A DNA stretch of 30,454 nt, taken from a virus. The translations under genes and the position numbers were made by a program. A model generated the notes under the pieces. That model was not told where the DNA came from, did no database searches, and saw only the letters and a list, made by a program, of their open reading frames with translations. This document shows positions 1-6,981 of the stretch, one piece after another. Within the stretch, counting starts at the first letter, position 1. Every line of letters starts with the position of its first letter. The stretch spans positions 1 through 30,454 of IMG/VR virus record IMGVR_UViG_3300032287_002561; one strand, 5' to 3'.

Positions 1-834
1 AGCTGGCGTAAGGATCATTACAAGCCTTATAAGGCTAATCGTAAGCTTGACGAATCTGCGATGACTGATGCAGAGATTGAGGAGAACAAGATGTTCTGGG
101 AAACGTATGAAATGTTTACTACATTCGTGCGCGACAAGACCAACTGTTCTGTTCTACGTGTTCCTAATGCCGAAGCAGACGACATTATTGCACGATTTGT
201 ACATCTACATCCCAATGATACGCATTATATTATTAGTAGCGATACTGATTATGTTCAACTTATCGCTCCGAACGTGTTCCAATACAATGGCGTCAGCAAT
301 CAACTCATCACCCTCGAGGGATATCATGATGAGAAGGGCCGACTGGTTATTGATAAAAAGACTAAGCAACCTAAATTGCTAGGTGACCCACAGTTTGTAC
401 TGTTTGAGAAGTGTATGCGCGGTGATTCTACTGACAATGTATTCAGTGCATACCCGGGCGTTCGCACTAAGGGCAGCAAGAACAAAGTAGGATTGACTGA
501 GGCTTATGCTGACCGTAATAAGCAAGGCTTCAATTGGAATAATATGATGCTGCAACGTTGGGTAGATCATGATGGGATAGAACATCGGGTGCGTGATGAC
601 TATGAACGTAACCGCACACTCATTGACTTGACTGCACAACCGCAGGAAATCAAAGACACGGTTGATCAAGTCATTCGTGACAATGTTCAGATCAAGCATA
701 TTCCTCAAGTTGGCATTCATTTTATGAAGTTCTGTGGTAAGTATGAACTTACTAAAATCAGTGAGCAAGCTGAGACTTATGCTAAGTGGCTTAACGCACC
801 CTATAAAGGTGAATTGATTGGCGAGACTGTGTAA
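1..834 (+). CDS. rnh: RNase H / 5'-3' flap exonuclease, 5'-truncated by window edge
   Basis: The frame is open from base 1 and begins SWRKDHYKPYKANRK, so the true start lies upstream of the window. Such phage nucleases remove RNA primers and 5' flaps from Okazaki fragments. Visible FEN/PIN-family marks are EADDIIARF (acidic metal ligands, about bases 172-198), SSDTDYVQL (about 235-261) and GDSTDNVFSAYPGVRTKGSKNKVGL (from about 421), which resembles the helix-three-turn-helix region that grips DNA. It fits functionally with the DNA ligase at 10269. It could instead be annotated as a general 5'-3' exonuclease; family membership is clear, the exact subfamily is inferred. Confidence 0.85.
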   Translation, partial: SWRKDHYKPYKANRKLDESAMTDAEIEENKMFWETYEMFTTFVRDKTNCSVLRVPNAEADDIIARFVHLHPNDTHYIISSDTDYVQLIAPNVFQYNGVSNQLITLEGYHDEKGRLVIDKKTKQPKLLGDPQFVLFEKCMRGDSTDNVFSAYPGVRTKGSKNKVGLTEAYADRNKQGFNWNNMMLQRWVDHDGIEHRVRDDYERNRTLIDLTAQPQEIKDTVDQVIRDNVQIKHIPQVGIHFMKFCGKYELTKISEQAETYAKWLNAPYKGELIGETV

Positions 835-836
835 GA

Positions 837-1064
837 ATGAAGATCACTACTAGGCAGACTTGTATTCGTACCCTGAGAAAAGGTGATAGTAAATTTACTA
901 TCACTGATGGGTTAGTGCAGGCACCACGTGCTGGTTTTGAAATTGATCAACGTTGTCCTAGTGAGTATAGGATTATTATCCAACAGGCTATTGAATATGG
1001 TTGGTTAAAGCCAATTGCAAACGTCAAGGATAATGAGTTGTTTTGGGAAGAGTTTTCTAGGTGA
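837..1064 (+). CDS. small hypothetical protein (75 aa)
   Basis: It starts 2 bases after the RNase H stop and overlaps the next reading frame by 4 bases, so it sits in the same operon. The protein is basic at the N-terminus (MKITTRQTCIRTLRKGD) and ends in an acidic, aromatic tail (NELFWEEFSR). No membrane segment, signal peptide or known motif is visible. I do not recognise a function. Confidence 0.7.
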   Translation: MKITTRQTCIRTLRKGDSKFTITDGLVQAPRAGFEIDQRCPSEYRIIIQQAIEYGWLKPIANVKDNELFWEEFSR

Positions 1065-2293
1065 CATATAGATTATATTCACATGTATTAAATTCTAACA
1101 ATAATAATCCAATATTGCTAGAACAAAATGCCTTCATCCACGACTGGTAACTCTTTCTCAAAGAAGATTGCACTAAGTTCTACTACATTTGGGAAAATGA
1201 TATATTCAATGAATTTTCTAAACCCAGTGGTAGTAGTACACTAAACATCGAAGCTTACAAAATAGATGATATCATAAAGCATGATATAAAGGTTATACTT
1301 GACATATCTACTGGGGCAATCAATTTTCATTCGTACAGCAAAATACTAGAATTTATTGATACTACCGGGATCGATCATATCAATATTTTTATATTGGTTA
1401 ATACACCGGTAGAAGTCGATAAGATATCTAGCATTTTTGAGAAGGATAAAAAGCCTAGTATAATTTATACTGGACGAAACGAAATTCTATTCATATGTGA
1501 TGTATTAAGTCAGCGTAAGCCTAAAAAATTCTTATTTCTTTCCAGACGATGGACTATAGATAGGTTCTTTACCTTCTTAGACTTAAGACGCCGCAACATA
1601 TTAGATAACTCAATTTATAGTTTCTCCTTAAGTTCCAACCCATATGGCTTCGCCCCTGAATATGTTGATGAAGTAATGTTAGACGGGACATTGATTAGCC
1701 ATGTAGAGAGTTATGGTAAAACCAATCCATATGCTAACGATATAGTAGATTATTGGTTTACCACAAAACATGACATACTTAATGAGATACCAAGAAGCCT
1801 AGGTGACATTTTTAAGGATCAGTATAATAGTTCTATTGTAGATGCATTTAATTCTACGTATATGTCATTGTGCGTAGAAACTGCTACAATGATGAGTGAC
1901 GGTATGCATTTTCAACCTAGTGAAAAAATTTATAAATGTTGTTATCATAGGCATCCCTTTGTAGTATATACCACTCCTAAATTCTTAAGTTATTGGAAAG
2001 ACTCAAATTATAAATCATTCTCATCGATTATCAATGAAGATTATGACAATAAATGGAATTGTATAGAGAGAACACAATTTATTAATGACGAAATACAAAA
2101 ATTGAATGAGATGCCTTTCCAACACTTTCACCAGTTGACAACTTGGGCATGTGCTAGTGAACTGACACATAATCAAATTGAAATTGTTAGGAAGTTCGGA
2201 AACTTAAGTGCAAAGAACTATCCAACAAATACCATGGTTCAGGACATATTTACCAAAACTCCGTTAGATTATAATCCGCATCATATACCATGA
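1061..2293 (+). pseudogene. interrupted 410-codon gene with in-frame TAA at 1148-1150
   Basis: A GTG at 1061 overlaps the previous stop (GTGA) and opens a frame that runs to 2293, broken once by TAA at 1148. Both sides read as real protein: FIHDW, then stop, then LFLKEDCTKFYYIWENDIF. There is no ATG between the stop and TTG at 1394, which is the first plausible restart (299 aa). The C-terminal part has HPFVVYTTPKFLSYW, IINEDYDNKWN and ERTQFINDEIQKL. From memory this resembles a family in marine and freshwater phages often found beside glycosyltransferases, with the pattern HPF..DESYD..R...I. CAA to TAA is a one-base change, so this may be a recent nonsense mutation, readthrough or a sequence error. 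Confidence 0.7.
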
Positions 2294-2748
2294 AAAGAAT
2301 TTACTATGAAAAAGTAGGGAGAAAATACGTCCCTGTCTCTGAATATGATGATGCTGTCATGGATAGTTTCCCTAAAGGAAACCATCTTGTAATGAGTTAT
2401 CCAGGTGGTCAATCACGTAGGTATAATATAGAACCTGCATATGCATCTATGATTGCAGCAGGACGTGTGGCTGAAGATGCTATCTGTACCGCTATATCTA
2501 AGGCATTAGAAATGCGACCTCAGAGTACACCTATCACTGAGAGTCAACGTAAAGCATGGAAAAAATTAGCAAAAGAATTCGGAAATGACTTATGCCCACT
2601 GATACATCCAAGTGTGCATGACGGTGTAGATGCTGGTATCAAGGCTATGATCATGGAAACTGAGAAGCTTATGACTAATCCGGCAGTTAAAAAAGCATAC
2701 GAACATTTTTTACTTGTTTGTGAATTGACTAAAGATGAGCAAACCTGA
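2290..2748 (+). CDS. conserved-looking hypothetical protein (152 aa)
   Basis: The ATG overlaps the previous TGA (ATGA), which suggests translational coupling; no Shine-Dalgarno sequence is obvious. The N-terminal half contains KGNHLVMSYPGGQSRRYNI and a likely helix AYASMIAAGRVAEDAICTAISKALEM; the C-terminal half is helical and charged. No catalytic motif or membrane segment is seen. The compact fold and operon position support a real gene; the function is unknown. Confidence 0.75.
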   Translation: MKRIYYEKVGRKYVPVSEYDDAVMDSFPKGNHLVMSYPGGQSRRYNIEPAYASMIAAGRVAEDAICTAISKALEMRPQSTPITESQRKAWKKLAKEFGNDLCPLIHPSVHDGVDAGIKAMIMETEKLMTNPAVKKAYEHFLLVCELTKDEQT

Positions 2749-2986
2749 TCCAGAACACTTTGATAAGTTGGGAAATCGTGTTAACATTAATGATGTTGTC
2801 GCGGTAGGTCATCATAACGGATTGATGATCGCCAAAGTTATAAAAATTAATCCCAAAATGATACGAGTGAGAGAATTTAAAGCAGTAAAGTATTCATGGG
2901 CTAGTGGTGAATACAATAAATACTCATCCGAAATGGTTAGGATTCCCGAACCTGACGCAGTGATGTACATTCTAAAAAACACATGA
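2735..2986 (+). CDS. small hypothetical protein (83 aa), SH3-like beta pattern
   Basis: It overlaps the end of the previous gene by 14 bases. After a charged N-terminus (MSKPDPEHFDKLGNRVN) the segment VAVGHHNGLMIAKVIKINPK alternates hydrophobic residues as in small SH3- or KOW-like barrels; this is a guess from pattern only. The end is YSSEMVRIPEPDAVMYILKN. No function is recognised. Confidence 0.7.
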   Translation: MSKPDPEHFDKLGNRVNINDVVAVGHHNGLMIAKVIKINPKMIRVREFKAVKYSWASGEYNKYSSEMVRIPEPDAVMYILKNT

Positions 2987-3180
2987 GAACACGCGAAGAA
3001 GTAATTACTGAAATGTGCTATACATACCGTCATGATTACGGATTAACCCGTAGTCCTGACGATCCGCCTTGGTTAACCGGCATGACAGAAACAGAACGAA
3101 AAGGTTTGTGGCTTACTATGTCACAAATTTTTGACAACAACATTGCACCTTATATGAAAATGAAGGAAGATGATGGTTAA
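2983..3180 (+). CDS. small hypothetical protein (65 aa)
   Basis: The start overlaps the preceding stop (ATGA). The sequence is mainly helical with a PDDPPWLTGMTETER turn and ends in MKMKEDDG. No signal peptide, membrane segment or motif is visible. It belongs to the run of coupled small genes from 837 to 4944. Confidence 0.65.
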   Translation: MRTREEVITEMCYTYRHDYGLTRSPDDPPWLTGMTETERKGLWLTMSQIFDNNIAPYMKMKEDDG

Positions 3181-3472
3181 TATCCAATTAAGCATTCGAA
3201 ATCCGTGGTCTAATAAATTTCATAATTATAAATGTTATACATGGCAGGTTAGTGAAAACAAAGCCATAGAAATAGAATTTTTGAAGTCAGCGGATATAGT
3301 TGATTTACATTTATCAATAACACATAGGCAGTCACACGCCGGTGTAGATTTTGAGTTAGGACTACTGGGATACAACTTTCATTTCATGTTCTATGACATT
3401 AGACATTGGGATTACATTTTAAAAAGATGGGAAACATATGATGAAGAATCTAATAGCAAAGCCGATCATTAA
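3173..3472 (+). CDS. hypothetical protein (99 aa)
   Basis: Two ATGs stand in tandem at 3170 and 3173. AAGGA at 3163-3167 is better spaced for the second, so I chose 3173. The C-terminal half HRQSHAGVDFELGLLGYNF followed by HFMFYDIRHWDY is a beta-rich, aromatic block that I recall from other T4-type phage hypotheticals; this is not a functional assignment. It overlaps the preceding and following genes. Confidence 0.7.
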   Translation: MVNIQLSIRNPWSNKFHNYKCYTWQVSENKAIEIEFLKSADIVDLHLSITHRQSHAGVDFELGLLGYNFHFMFYDIRHWDYILKRWETYDEESNSKADH

Positions 3473-3899
3473 AGATCAATATTGGGTCGTTACTGACGGT
3501 GAGAATAAAGTTGGCAATGTTGTTGCTGATGGATCAGGGTTCAACCTCAAGATCAATGGTGTTAATAAGCACTTTACCAATACTACTGACCTAAAGAAAA
3601 CCACAAGGATACAGTTTCAGACACTAAAAACAGATAAAAGAAGTGCAGAGCTACCGTTTGCACATTTTCCTACTACCGCTAAGGTCTATAACTCTATACT
3701 AGACATTAAGCGTAGGTTGCACCTATACACTAAAACATCAAAGAGCAAATGCTTCTATGCGGCAGGTTGGTTTGCAATTAACCAGAATGGCAGCTATGAG
3801 GCTGTATTTTGTCCTAAGTATATTTTTGTGCAAAGATACCCCTATCAGGGACCTTATAAAACACAGGTAGAAGCGGAAAATGTGATAAATAGTCTATGA
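3441..3899 (+). CDS. conserved phage hypothetical protein (152 aa)
   Basis: The start is ATG at 3441 (MKNLIAKPIIKDQYW); an ATG one codon earlier is possible. It overlaps the previous gene by 32 bases. The middle holds a long basic stretch with KVYNSILDIKRRLHLYTK, and the end has CPKYIFVQRYPYQGPYKTQ. The combination KNLIAKP, a YTK..KSK..F.AG block and FCPK near the C-terminus looks like a family shared among aquatic T4-type phages (recall, unverified). No enzymatic motif is seen. Confidence 0.75.
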   Translation: MKNLIAKPIIKDQYWVVTDGENKVGNVVADGSGFNLKINGVNKHFTNTTDLKKTTRIQFQTLKTDKRSAELPFAHFPTTAKVYNSILDIKRRLHLYTKTSKSKCFYAAGWFAINQNGSYEAVFCPKYIFVQRYPYQGPYKTQVEAENVINSL

Positions 3900-4102
3900 T
3901 ACACATTAAGAAGTTTATCGATAAGGTGTCTATGATAGAGAGTAAGAAGGGTAAGGATTTTGTTATGCCAATTATTGAGGCGCGCGGTCTACGTGATGAA
4001 CTGGCAAAAATACTTGCAGACCATTATCAAATGAATAGTGACAAAAAGCCAAGCGAAGAACCAGTATTAAAAGTAGAAATTAAAGGCGGAAGTTTTAAAT
4101 GA
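3896..4102 (+). CDS. small hypothetical protein (68 aa)
   Basis: The ATG overlaps the preceding TGA. The protein begins MIHIKKFIDKVSMIESKKGKD and continues with MPIIEARGLRDELAKILADHY, likely a helical hairpin or coiled coil, then a charged tail. GATAAATA lies 4 bases before the ATG, and no Shine-Dalgarno sequence is seen. The function is unknown. Confidence 0.7.
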   Translation: MIHIKKFIDKVSMIESKKGKDFVMPIIEARGLRDELAKILADHYQMNSDKKPSEEPVLKVEIKGGSFK

Positions 4103-4398
4103 GTCGTTCACAACCCAAAGTCCTGTTAGAGATAGTCGATAAGAAAACTTATAAGTGCGATCAAGTTATTGAAGCTGCAGGAATTTGGGCTGTTTTTTAT
4201 GATGCACAACCTATAAATTTAAAATCTCAGCACTATCTAGACAACGAAACTACGCCTAAGTATAAGAAAACAAGTTTTAGTAATCCCGGTCATGCTAGAA
4301 ATCTGTGCAGAAAATTAAACGCACAGTTTAAGACAGACAAGTTTACAGTGGTCTTCATGAATTCGGGAAGCATCGTATATCCCGATGAACAATCGTAA
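4099..4398 (+). CDS. conserved phage hypothetical protein (99 aa)
   Basis: It overlaps the previous stop by 4 bases, and GGCGGAAG upstream can act as ribosome binding site. The protein contains GIWAVFYDAQPINLKSQ, KYKKTSFSNPGHARNLCRKL and FTVVFMNSG, a small mixed alpha/beta fold. I recall the FSNPGHARNL block from other phage hypotheticals. No catalytic motif is visible. Confidence 0.75.
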   Translation: MSRSQPKVLLEIVDKKTYKCDQVIEAAGIWAVFYDAQPINLKSQHYLDNETTPKYKKTSFSNPGHARNLCRKLNAQFKTDKFTVVFMNSGSIVYPDEQS

Positions 4399-4789
4399 GT
4401 CAATCAAGCAGCAAATAACTGAAGCCGTTTTGGCTGAGATACCCAAATCACACAGGATTTATCATCAATTGCCTATTGAAGATGTGATCTTCAAATGGTG
4501 GTTCACTGGGCGTCAGGATGGGCTTAGACTAACCGACGAAGGGGTTACTGCTTTTCAGTTAGGGGAGATTGAATTCTACGATCATGAATTCAAGCAAGAG
4601 GGAAAGAGCTATCATAATTTTATACTTGAATTGAACAAAAAAATCAAATGCCCGTATTACATCGGCGTAAATAAAGCAGATAAAAAGAAATCATTTTATC
4701 TACGTTTATACGATAGCAAGATTGCTATGATGTTAAATCTATATGGTAGCTTACAAGAATATTTAGACTCAGTAAAGGTAAGAACATGA
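4385..4789 (+). CDS. conserved phage hypothetical protein (134 aa)
   Basis: It overlaps the previous gene by 14 bases. Features are the block WWFTGRQDGLRLTDEGVTAF followed by LGEIEFYDHEF and a central LELNKKIKCPYYIGVNKADKKKSFYLRLYD. The RLTD.G..AF block recurs in my memory of T4-type phage hypotheticals. No metal or nucleotide binding motif is evident. It is coupled to the next gene through ATGA. Confidence 0.75.
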   Translation: MNNRKSIKQQITEAVLAEIPKSHRIYHQLPIEDVIFKWWFTGRQDGLRLTDEGVTAFQLGEIEFYDHEFKQEGKSYHNFILELNKKIKCPYYIGVNKADKKKSFYLRLYDSKIAMMLNLYGSLQEYLDSVKVRT

Positions 4790-4944
4790 CCGAACAAAAG
4801 AAAAATCCCAATCCATTTGTAAATCTTGCTAATGCAGCAAAAAAGAATATTCCCAATATCAAAGGGAAACCAGTAAAACCCAACAAGCCCTCCAAAGGAT
4901 TTGGTGGTCCTTCTGTAATTCGCAGAAGTGGGCGAGGCGGGTAG
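4786..4944 (+). CDS. small basic Pro/Lys/Gly-rich protein (52 aa)
   Basis: It starts ATGA-overlapped with the previous gene behind AAAGGTAAG. The protein starts MTEQKKNPNPFVNLANAAKK, then KPVKPNKPSK, and finishes with GFGGPSVIRRSGRGG, so it is strongly basic and probably disordered; nucleic acid binding is possible but unproven. It ends with TAG at 4942-4944, the only TAG terminator I see in the window. Confidence 0.65.
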   Translation: MTEQKKNPNPFVNLANAAKKNIPNIKGKPVKPNKPSKGFGGPSVIRRSGRGG

Positions 4945-4963
4945 TATTTACCCAAATTTAGTC

Positions 4964-4987
4964 AACGCTTTATGCCTCTAAAGCGTT
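4964..4987 (+). other. perfect 9-bp hairpin between genes
   Basis: AACGCTTTA at 4964-4972 and TAAAGCGTT at 4979-4987 form a perfect stem around a 6-base loop. No T run follows directly, so it is a poor classical terminator; RNA processing, pausing or stability are alternatives. It lies in the roughly 95-base gap between 4944 and 5041. Confidence 0.4.
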
Positions 4988-5040
4988 ATATATGTACACA
5001 GACAAAATGTTTGTGCATTTTTAACTTAAAGGAAATGAAA

Positions 5041-5334
5041 ATGAAACTAGTACTAGCATTAATCGCATCTTTTGGTATCGCTTCGGCTGCTGTTGCCGCT
5101 GAACCTGCTAAAGCAGAAGCTCCCAAGGCACCCGCTGCTGCTGCACCTGCAGCGCCAGCAGCAGCTCCTGCTGCTGATGCAAAGAAGCCTGAGGTCAAGT
5201 TGGCTAAGAAGGCTGAGAAGTCTGAAAAGAAGCCCGCTACTAAAAGCGAAGCAAAGCCTGCTGCGCCAGCATCAGCTCCAGCTGCTGCACCCGCTAAAGC
5301 CGAAGATAAGAAAGCCGAAGCTCCTAAGAAGTAA
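5041..5334 (+). CDS. exported Ala/Pro/Lys-rich low-complexity protein (97 aa)
   Basis: AAAGGA at 5028-5033 fits the ATG at 5041 better than the ATG at 5035. The N-terminus MKLVLALIASFGIASAAVAA is a textbook Sec signal peptide with likely cleavage after AVAA. The mature part is almost only A, P, K, E and S (for example AAAAPAAPAAAPAADAKKPE), so it is basic-acidic and disordered. It may act in the periplasm or at the envelope. Similar composition is seen in bacterial histone-like tails and acid-shock proteins, but the signal peptide argues against a cytoplasmic DNA-binding role. Confidence 0.7.
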   Translation: MKLVLALIASFGIASAAVAAEPAKAEAPKAPAAAAPAAPAAAPAADAKKPEVKLAKKAEKSEKKPATKSEAKPAAPASAPAAAPAKAEDKKAEAPKK

Positions 5335-5341
5335 TCCTTCT

Positions 5342-5539
5342 AGGCTCTTACTACTTCAGAATGGGGATGATTTTGGTTATCTAATAGACGATGAGGATAT
5401 ACTCAGCGGATATAGAGCATTCAGACTCCCCAAAAAACTAGAAGTAGAAGATGATGAGGAACTAAGCGATTATGTGAAGTTCCGACTTTTTCTAGCTAGA
5501 CAACTAGCAATGAAAAAGTATGACGAGAAATGGGGCTAA
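5342..5539 (+). CDS. small acidic protein, start codon not found
   Basis: The frame encodes FGYLIDDEDILSGYRAFRLP, then KKLEVEDDEELSDYVKFRLF and LARQLAMKKYDEKWG, which reads like a genuine acidic phage protein and ends exactly at a terminator hairpin. No ATG, GTG or TTG lies in frame between the previous stop and this block, so the start given is only the frame opening. Options are an ATA at 5384 in place of ATG, a +1 frameshift out of the preceding gene near its stop, or a decayed gene. Confidence 0.45.
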   Translation, partial: RLLLLQNGDDFGYLIDDEDILSGYRAFRLPKKLEVEDDEELSDYVKFRLFLARQLAMKKYDEKWG

Positions 5540-5555
5540 GGCCCCATTTCTTTTT
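5528..5555 (+). terminator. rho-independent terminator
   Basis: AAATGGGGC at 5528-5536 pairs perfectly with GCCCCATTT at 5541-5549 around loop TAAG, followed by CTTTTT. The stem includes the end of the 5342-5539 frame. It closes the first transcription region. Confidence 0.9.
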
Positions 5556-5583
5556 ATGTAAATATATTGCGCTGCAACATAAG

Positions 5584-5591
5584 TATAAATA
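5584..5591 (+). promoter_or_regulatory. TATAAATA motif, possible T4-type late promoter
   Basis: TATAAATA matches the T4 late promoter consensus and sits 50 bases before the phasin-like gene, directly after the upstream terminator, where a promoter is needed. No good -35 box is present. The presumed leader holds a GTAGAT/ATCTAC hairpin at 5597-5612 and ends in an ACACACACAAGGAG ribosome site. In AT-rich DNA the motif also occurs by chance. Confidence 0.45.
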
Positions 5592-5640
5592 TGTTAGTAG
5601 ATAGCAATCTACAGTTATACACACACACAAGGAGAAAATA

Positions 5641-5919
5641 ATGTTTAACACTTTCACAGATGCCTTTATTGACACGTTTCAATCGGGCAAGAAAAATTTT
5701 GTCAACACCTTTGTACAGCACGAAGGAATAGCTAAGGCTCTTAATCAATTCGTTGACGCACAAACAGCATATACAAAATCCGCAGTAAATGCAGGAATTC
5801 AATCAGCTACTTCTATTGGCATGATTGTTTCTAGCAAACAATTTATGGATGAAATTACTTCCGAGGTCAAAAACTTGATGCCAACTGGAATCAAGGCTAA
5901 GTCTAAGAAAGAGGTATAA
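5641..5919 (+). CDS. phasin-like small protein (92 aa)
   Basis: AAGGAG upstream sets the ATG at 5641. The protein is all-helical and amphipathic, with FVDAQTAYTKSAVNAGIQSA resembling the core of bacterial phasins, which coat polyhydroxyalkanoate granules; the C-terminus is basic (KAKSKKEV). It starts a three- or four-gene run of very small, partly membrane-bound proteins and ends 2 bases before the next gene. A granule role in infection is inference; the resemblance could reflect only shared helical composition. Confidence 0.55.
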   Translation: MFNTFTDAFIDTFQSGKKNFVNTFVQHEGIAKALNQFVDAQTAYTKSAVNAGIQSATSIGMIVSSKQFMDEITSEVKNLMPTGIKAKSKKEV

Positions 5920-5921
5920 TT

Positions 5922-6119
5922 ATGTTTAGTTTAATTGCAGGTGGTATCGCATTCCTAGTTGCGGTCGTACTTCCTATATATGGATTTATCACTAACAAAA
6001 TCACATATGGGTCTGAGCTTGAAAACTACATTGTAAGTCGCAACCCCAAAGATGCAGGGGATGTAGAAAGGCTTACTATGGAGTATAGCAACAAATTACA
6101 AAGGAATCGAATACTATGA
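5922..6119 (+). CDS. single-span membrane protein (65 aa)
   Basis: The N-terminal stretch MFSLIAGGIAFLVAVVLPIY is a clear membrane segment. The remainder (GSELENYIVSRNPKDAGDVE and RLTMEYSNKLQRN) is charged and helical, likely cytoplasmic. AGAGG upstream can serve as the ribosome site. It is ATGA-coupled to the next small gene. Confidence 0.75.
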   Translation: MFSLIAGGIAFLVAVVLPIYGFITNKITYGSELENYIVSRNPKDAGDVERLTMEYSNKLQRNRIL

Positions 6120-6214
6120 AATTCATGAAAAATATAGGTACATCTACTTGGAACTTTTTAATGGCTATTGCAGAGTTTAGAGCCAAATACTCTAAGCACT
6201 ATGGGAGATATTAA
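6116..6214 (+). CDS. tiny hypothetical protein (32 aa)
   Basis: The ATG overlaps the preceding TGA, with AAAGGA at a good distance. It encodes MKFMKNIGTSTWNFLMAIAE then FRAKYSKHYGRY. The basic, tyrosine-rich C-terminus and coupling suggest a real micro-gene. The function is unknown. Confidence 0.55.
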   Translation: MKFMKNIGTSTWNFLMAIAEFRAKYSKHYGRY

Positions 6215-6215
6215 A

Positions 6216-6308
6216 ATGCTTAATTGGTGGCCAGTCACTGATGAAGAATAGGAACGTTTGAATTACCCAGAAAAATTCAAAGACCCAAAGATTGTTGACA
6301 AACAATAA
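6216..6308 (+). pseudogene. tiny gene interrupted by in-frame TAG at 6249-6251
   Basis: GGGAG precedes the ATG at 6216. The frame reads MLNWWPVTDEE, TAG, then ERLNYPEKFKDPKIVDKQ and TAA. The downstream part looks like a continuous polar peptide, and CAG to TAG would explain the interruption (EEQERL). It may be a decayed micro-gene, an amber-recoded gene, or an 11-codon peptide with coincidental downstream sequence. A promoter for the next gene overlaps its 3' end. Confidence 0.4.
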
Positions 6309-6323
6309 GAAAAGAACTATTAT
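6295..6323 (+). promoter_or_regulatory. sigma70-like promoter
   Basis: TTGACA at 6295-6300, a 17-bp spacer and TATTAT at 6318-6323 lie just before the 6352 gene, with an ACACACGAAGGAG leader. It does not carry the ATAAATC spacer shared by the main promoter set. Confidence 0.7.
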
Positions 6324-6351
6324 ATAACACATACACACGAAGGAGAATGTT

Positions 6352-6648
6352 ATGGCAAATAATGATCGTATTTTACCGGAAATGAAAATGCCCGAAGTTA
6401 AGTTTAATAAGAACGGGTATGAAATCCGTACAGATATTTTGCATCTTGCAAAGGATCTTGTGACACACGATTTTCAAGTGAAATTTTCAGGATGGGAGTT
6501 GACTGCTACCCGTGATGAAAAGACAGGTCAAATCGTAAACAAGGTAGAAATGCCTACGTTTCCAGGACTTGACAAGGTTCTTGAGACGGCTGAGAAGATG
6601 TACGCATTCGTAAATCAAACGAATCAAAGCTATACTTCCAAGAAATAA
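6352..6648 (+). CDS. conserved phage hypothetical protein (98 aa)
   Basis: GAAGGAG precedes the ATG. The protein begins MANNDRILPEMKMPEVKFNK followed by GYEIRTDILHLAKDLV and ends with PTFPGLDKVLETAEKMYAFV. I recall the ILPEMKMPE..GYEIRTDIL pattern from several aquatic phages, always without a function. It forms its own transcription unit between the promoter at 6295 and the terminator at 6651. Confidence 0.8.
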   Translation: MANNDRILPEMKMPEVKFNKNGYEIRTDILHLAKDLVTHDFQVKFSGWELTATRDEKTGQIVNKVEMPTFPGLDKVLETAEKMYAFVNQTNQSYTSKK

Positions 6649-6650
6649 TT

Positions 6651-6675
6651 GAAAGCCCCTATGAAAGGGGCTTTT
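6651..6675 (+). terminator. rho-independent terminator
   Basis: AAAGCCCC at 6652-6659 pairs with GGGGCTTT at 6667-6674 around TATGAAA, followed by a short T run. It separates the 6352 gene from the promoter at 6683. Confidence 0.85.
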
Positions 6676-6682
6676 CCACGGC

Positions 6683-6711
6683 TTGACAATAAATCAGTTT
6701 GGGCATATACT
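6683..6711 (+). promoter_or_regulatory. shared-type early promoter (TTGACA-ATAAATC set)
   Basis: TTGACA 6683-6688, 17-bp spacer beginning ATAAATC and containing TTTGGGCA, TATACT 6706-6711. It drives the gene at 6742. Confidence 0.9.
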
Positions 6712-6741
6712 ACGTGTATTGATTGATTAAAGGAGCACGTG

Positions 6742-6978
6742 ATGACCGAATTCGAAACTAACTGCTATGGTATGACTGAGCAAGATATCCGCGAACAGTA
6801 CATGGAAAGTATTACTGCTAAGTTTTCGGGTTTGGAAATGGTTGTGATGGGAATCATGTCTGACTGCCAAGAAATGATGGCAATGGGCACTGGTCCTCGC
6901 TCTGTTGAATACGTTCGCAAGCAAATGAATGTTGCTAAGTTTATCCTGTCTGAAATGATGGAAGCCAAGCAGGTCTAA
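6742..6978 (+). CDS. small Met-rich hypothetical protein (78 aa)
   Basis: ATG at 6742 is best placed behind AAAGGAG; a GTG one codon upstream is an alternative. The protein is helical and unusually rich in methionine (VVMGIMSDCQEMMAMGTG). No motif is recognised. It has its own promoter and a promoter right after its stop, so it is probably monocistronic. Confidence 0.75.
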   Translation: MTEFETNCYGMTEQDIREQYMESITAKFSGLEMVVMGIMSDCQEMMAMGTGPRSVEYVRKQMNVAKFILSEMMEAKQV

Positions 6979-6981
6979 AGG

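Noticed and set aside
4964-4987. Hairpin as rho-independent terminator
   Set aside because: No T run follows directly, so it was kept only as an unexplained hairpin.
4945-5040. TAG readthrough joining the 4786 gene to the signal-peptide protein
   Set aside because: The frame is open, but a clear ribosome site and an N-terminal signal peptide at 5041 indicate a separate gene.
5072-5539. A single 155-codon frame through the Ala/Lys-rich gene and beyond
   Set aside because: The first part is the +1 shadow of the signal-peptide protein (Leu/Arg-rich nonsense from GC-rich codons); only the last third looks like protein, so it was treated as a separate startless frame.
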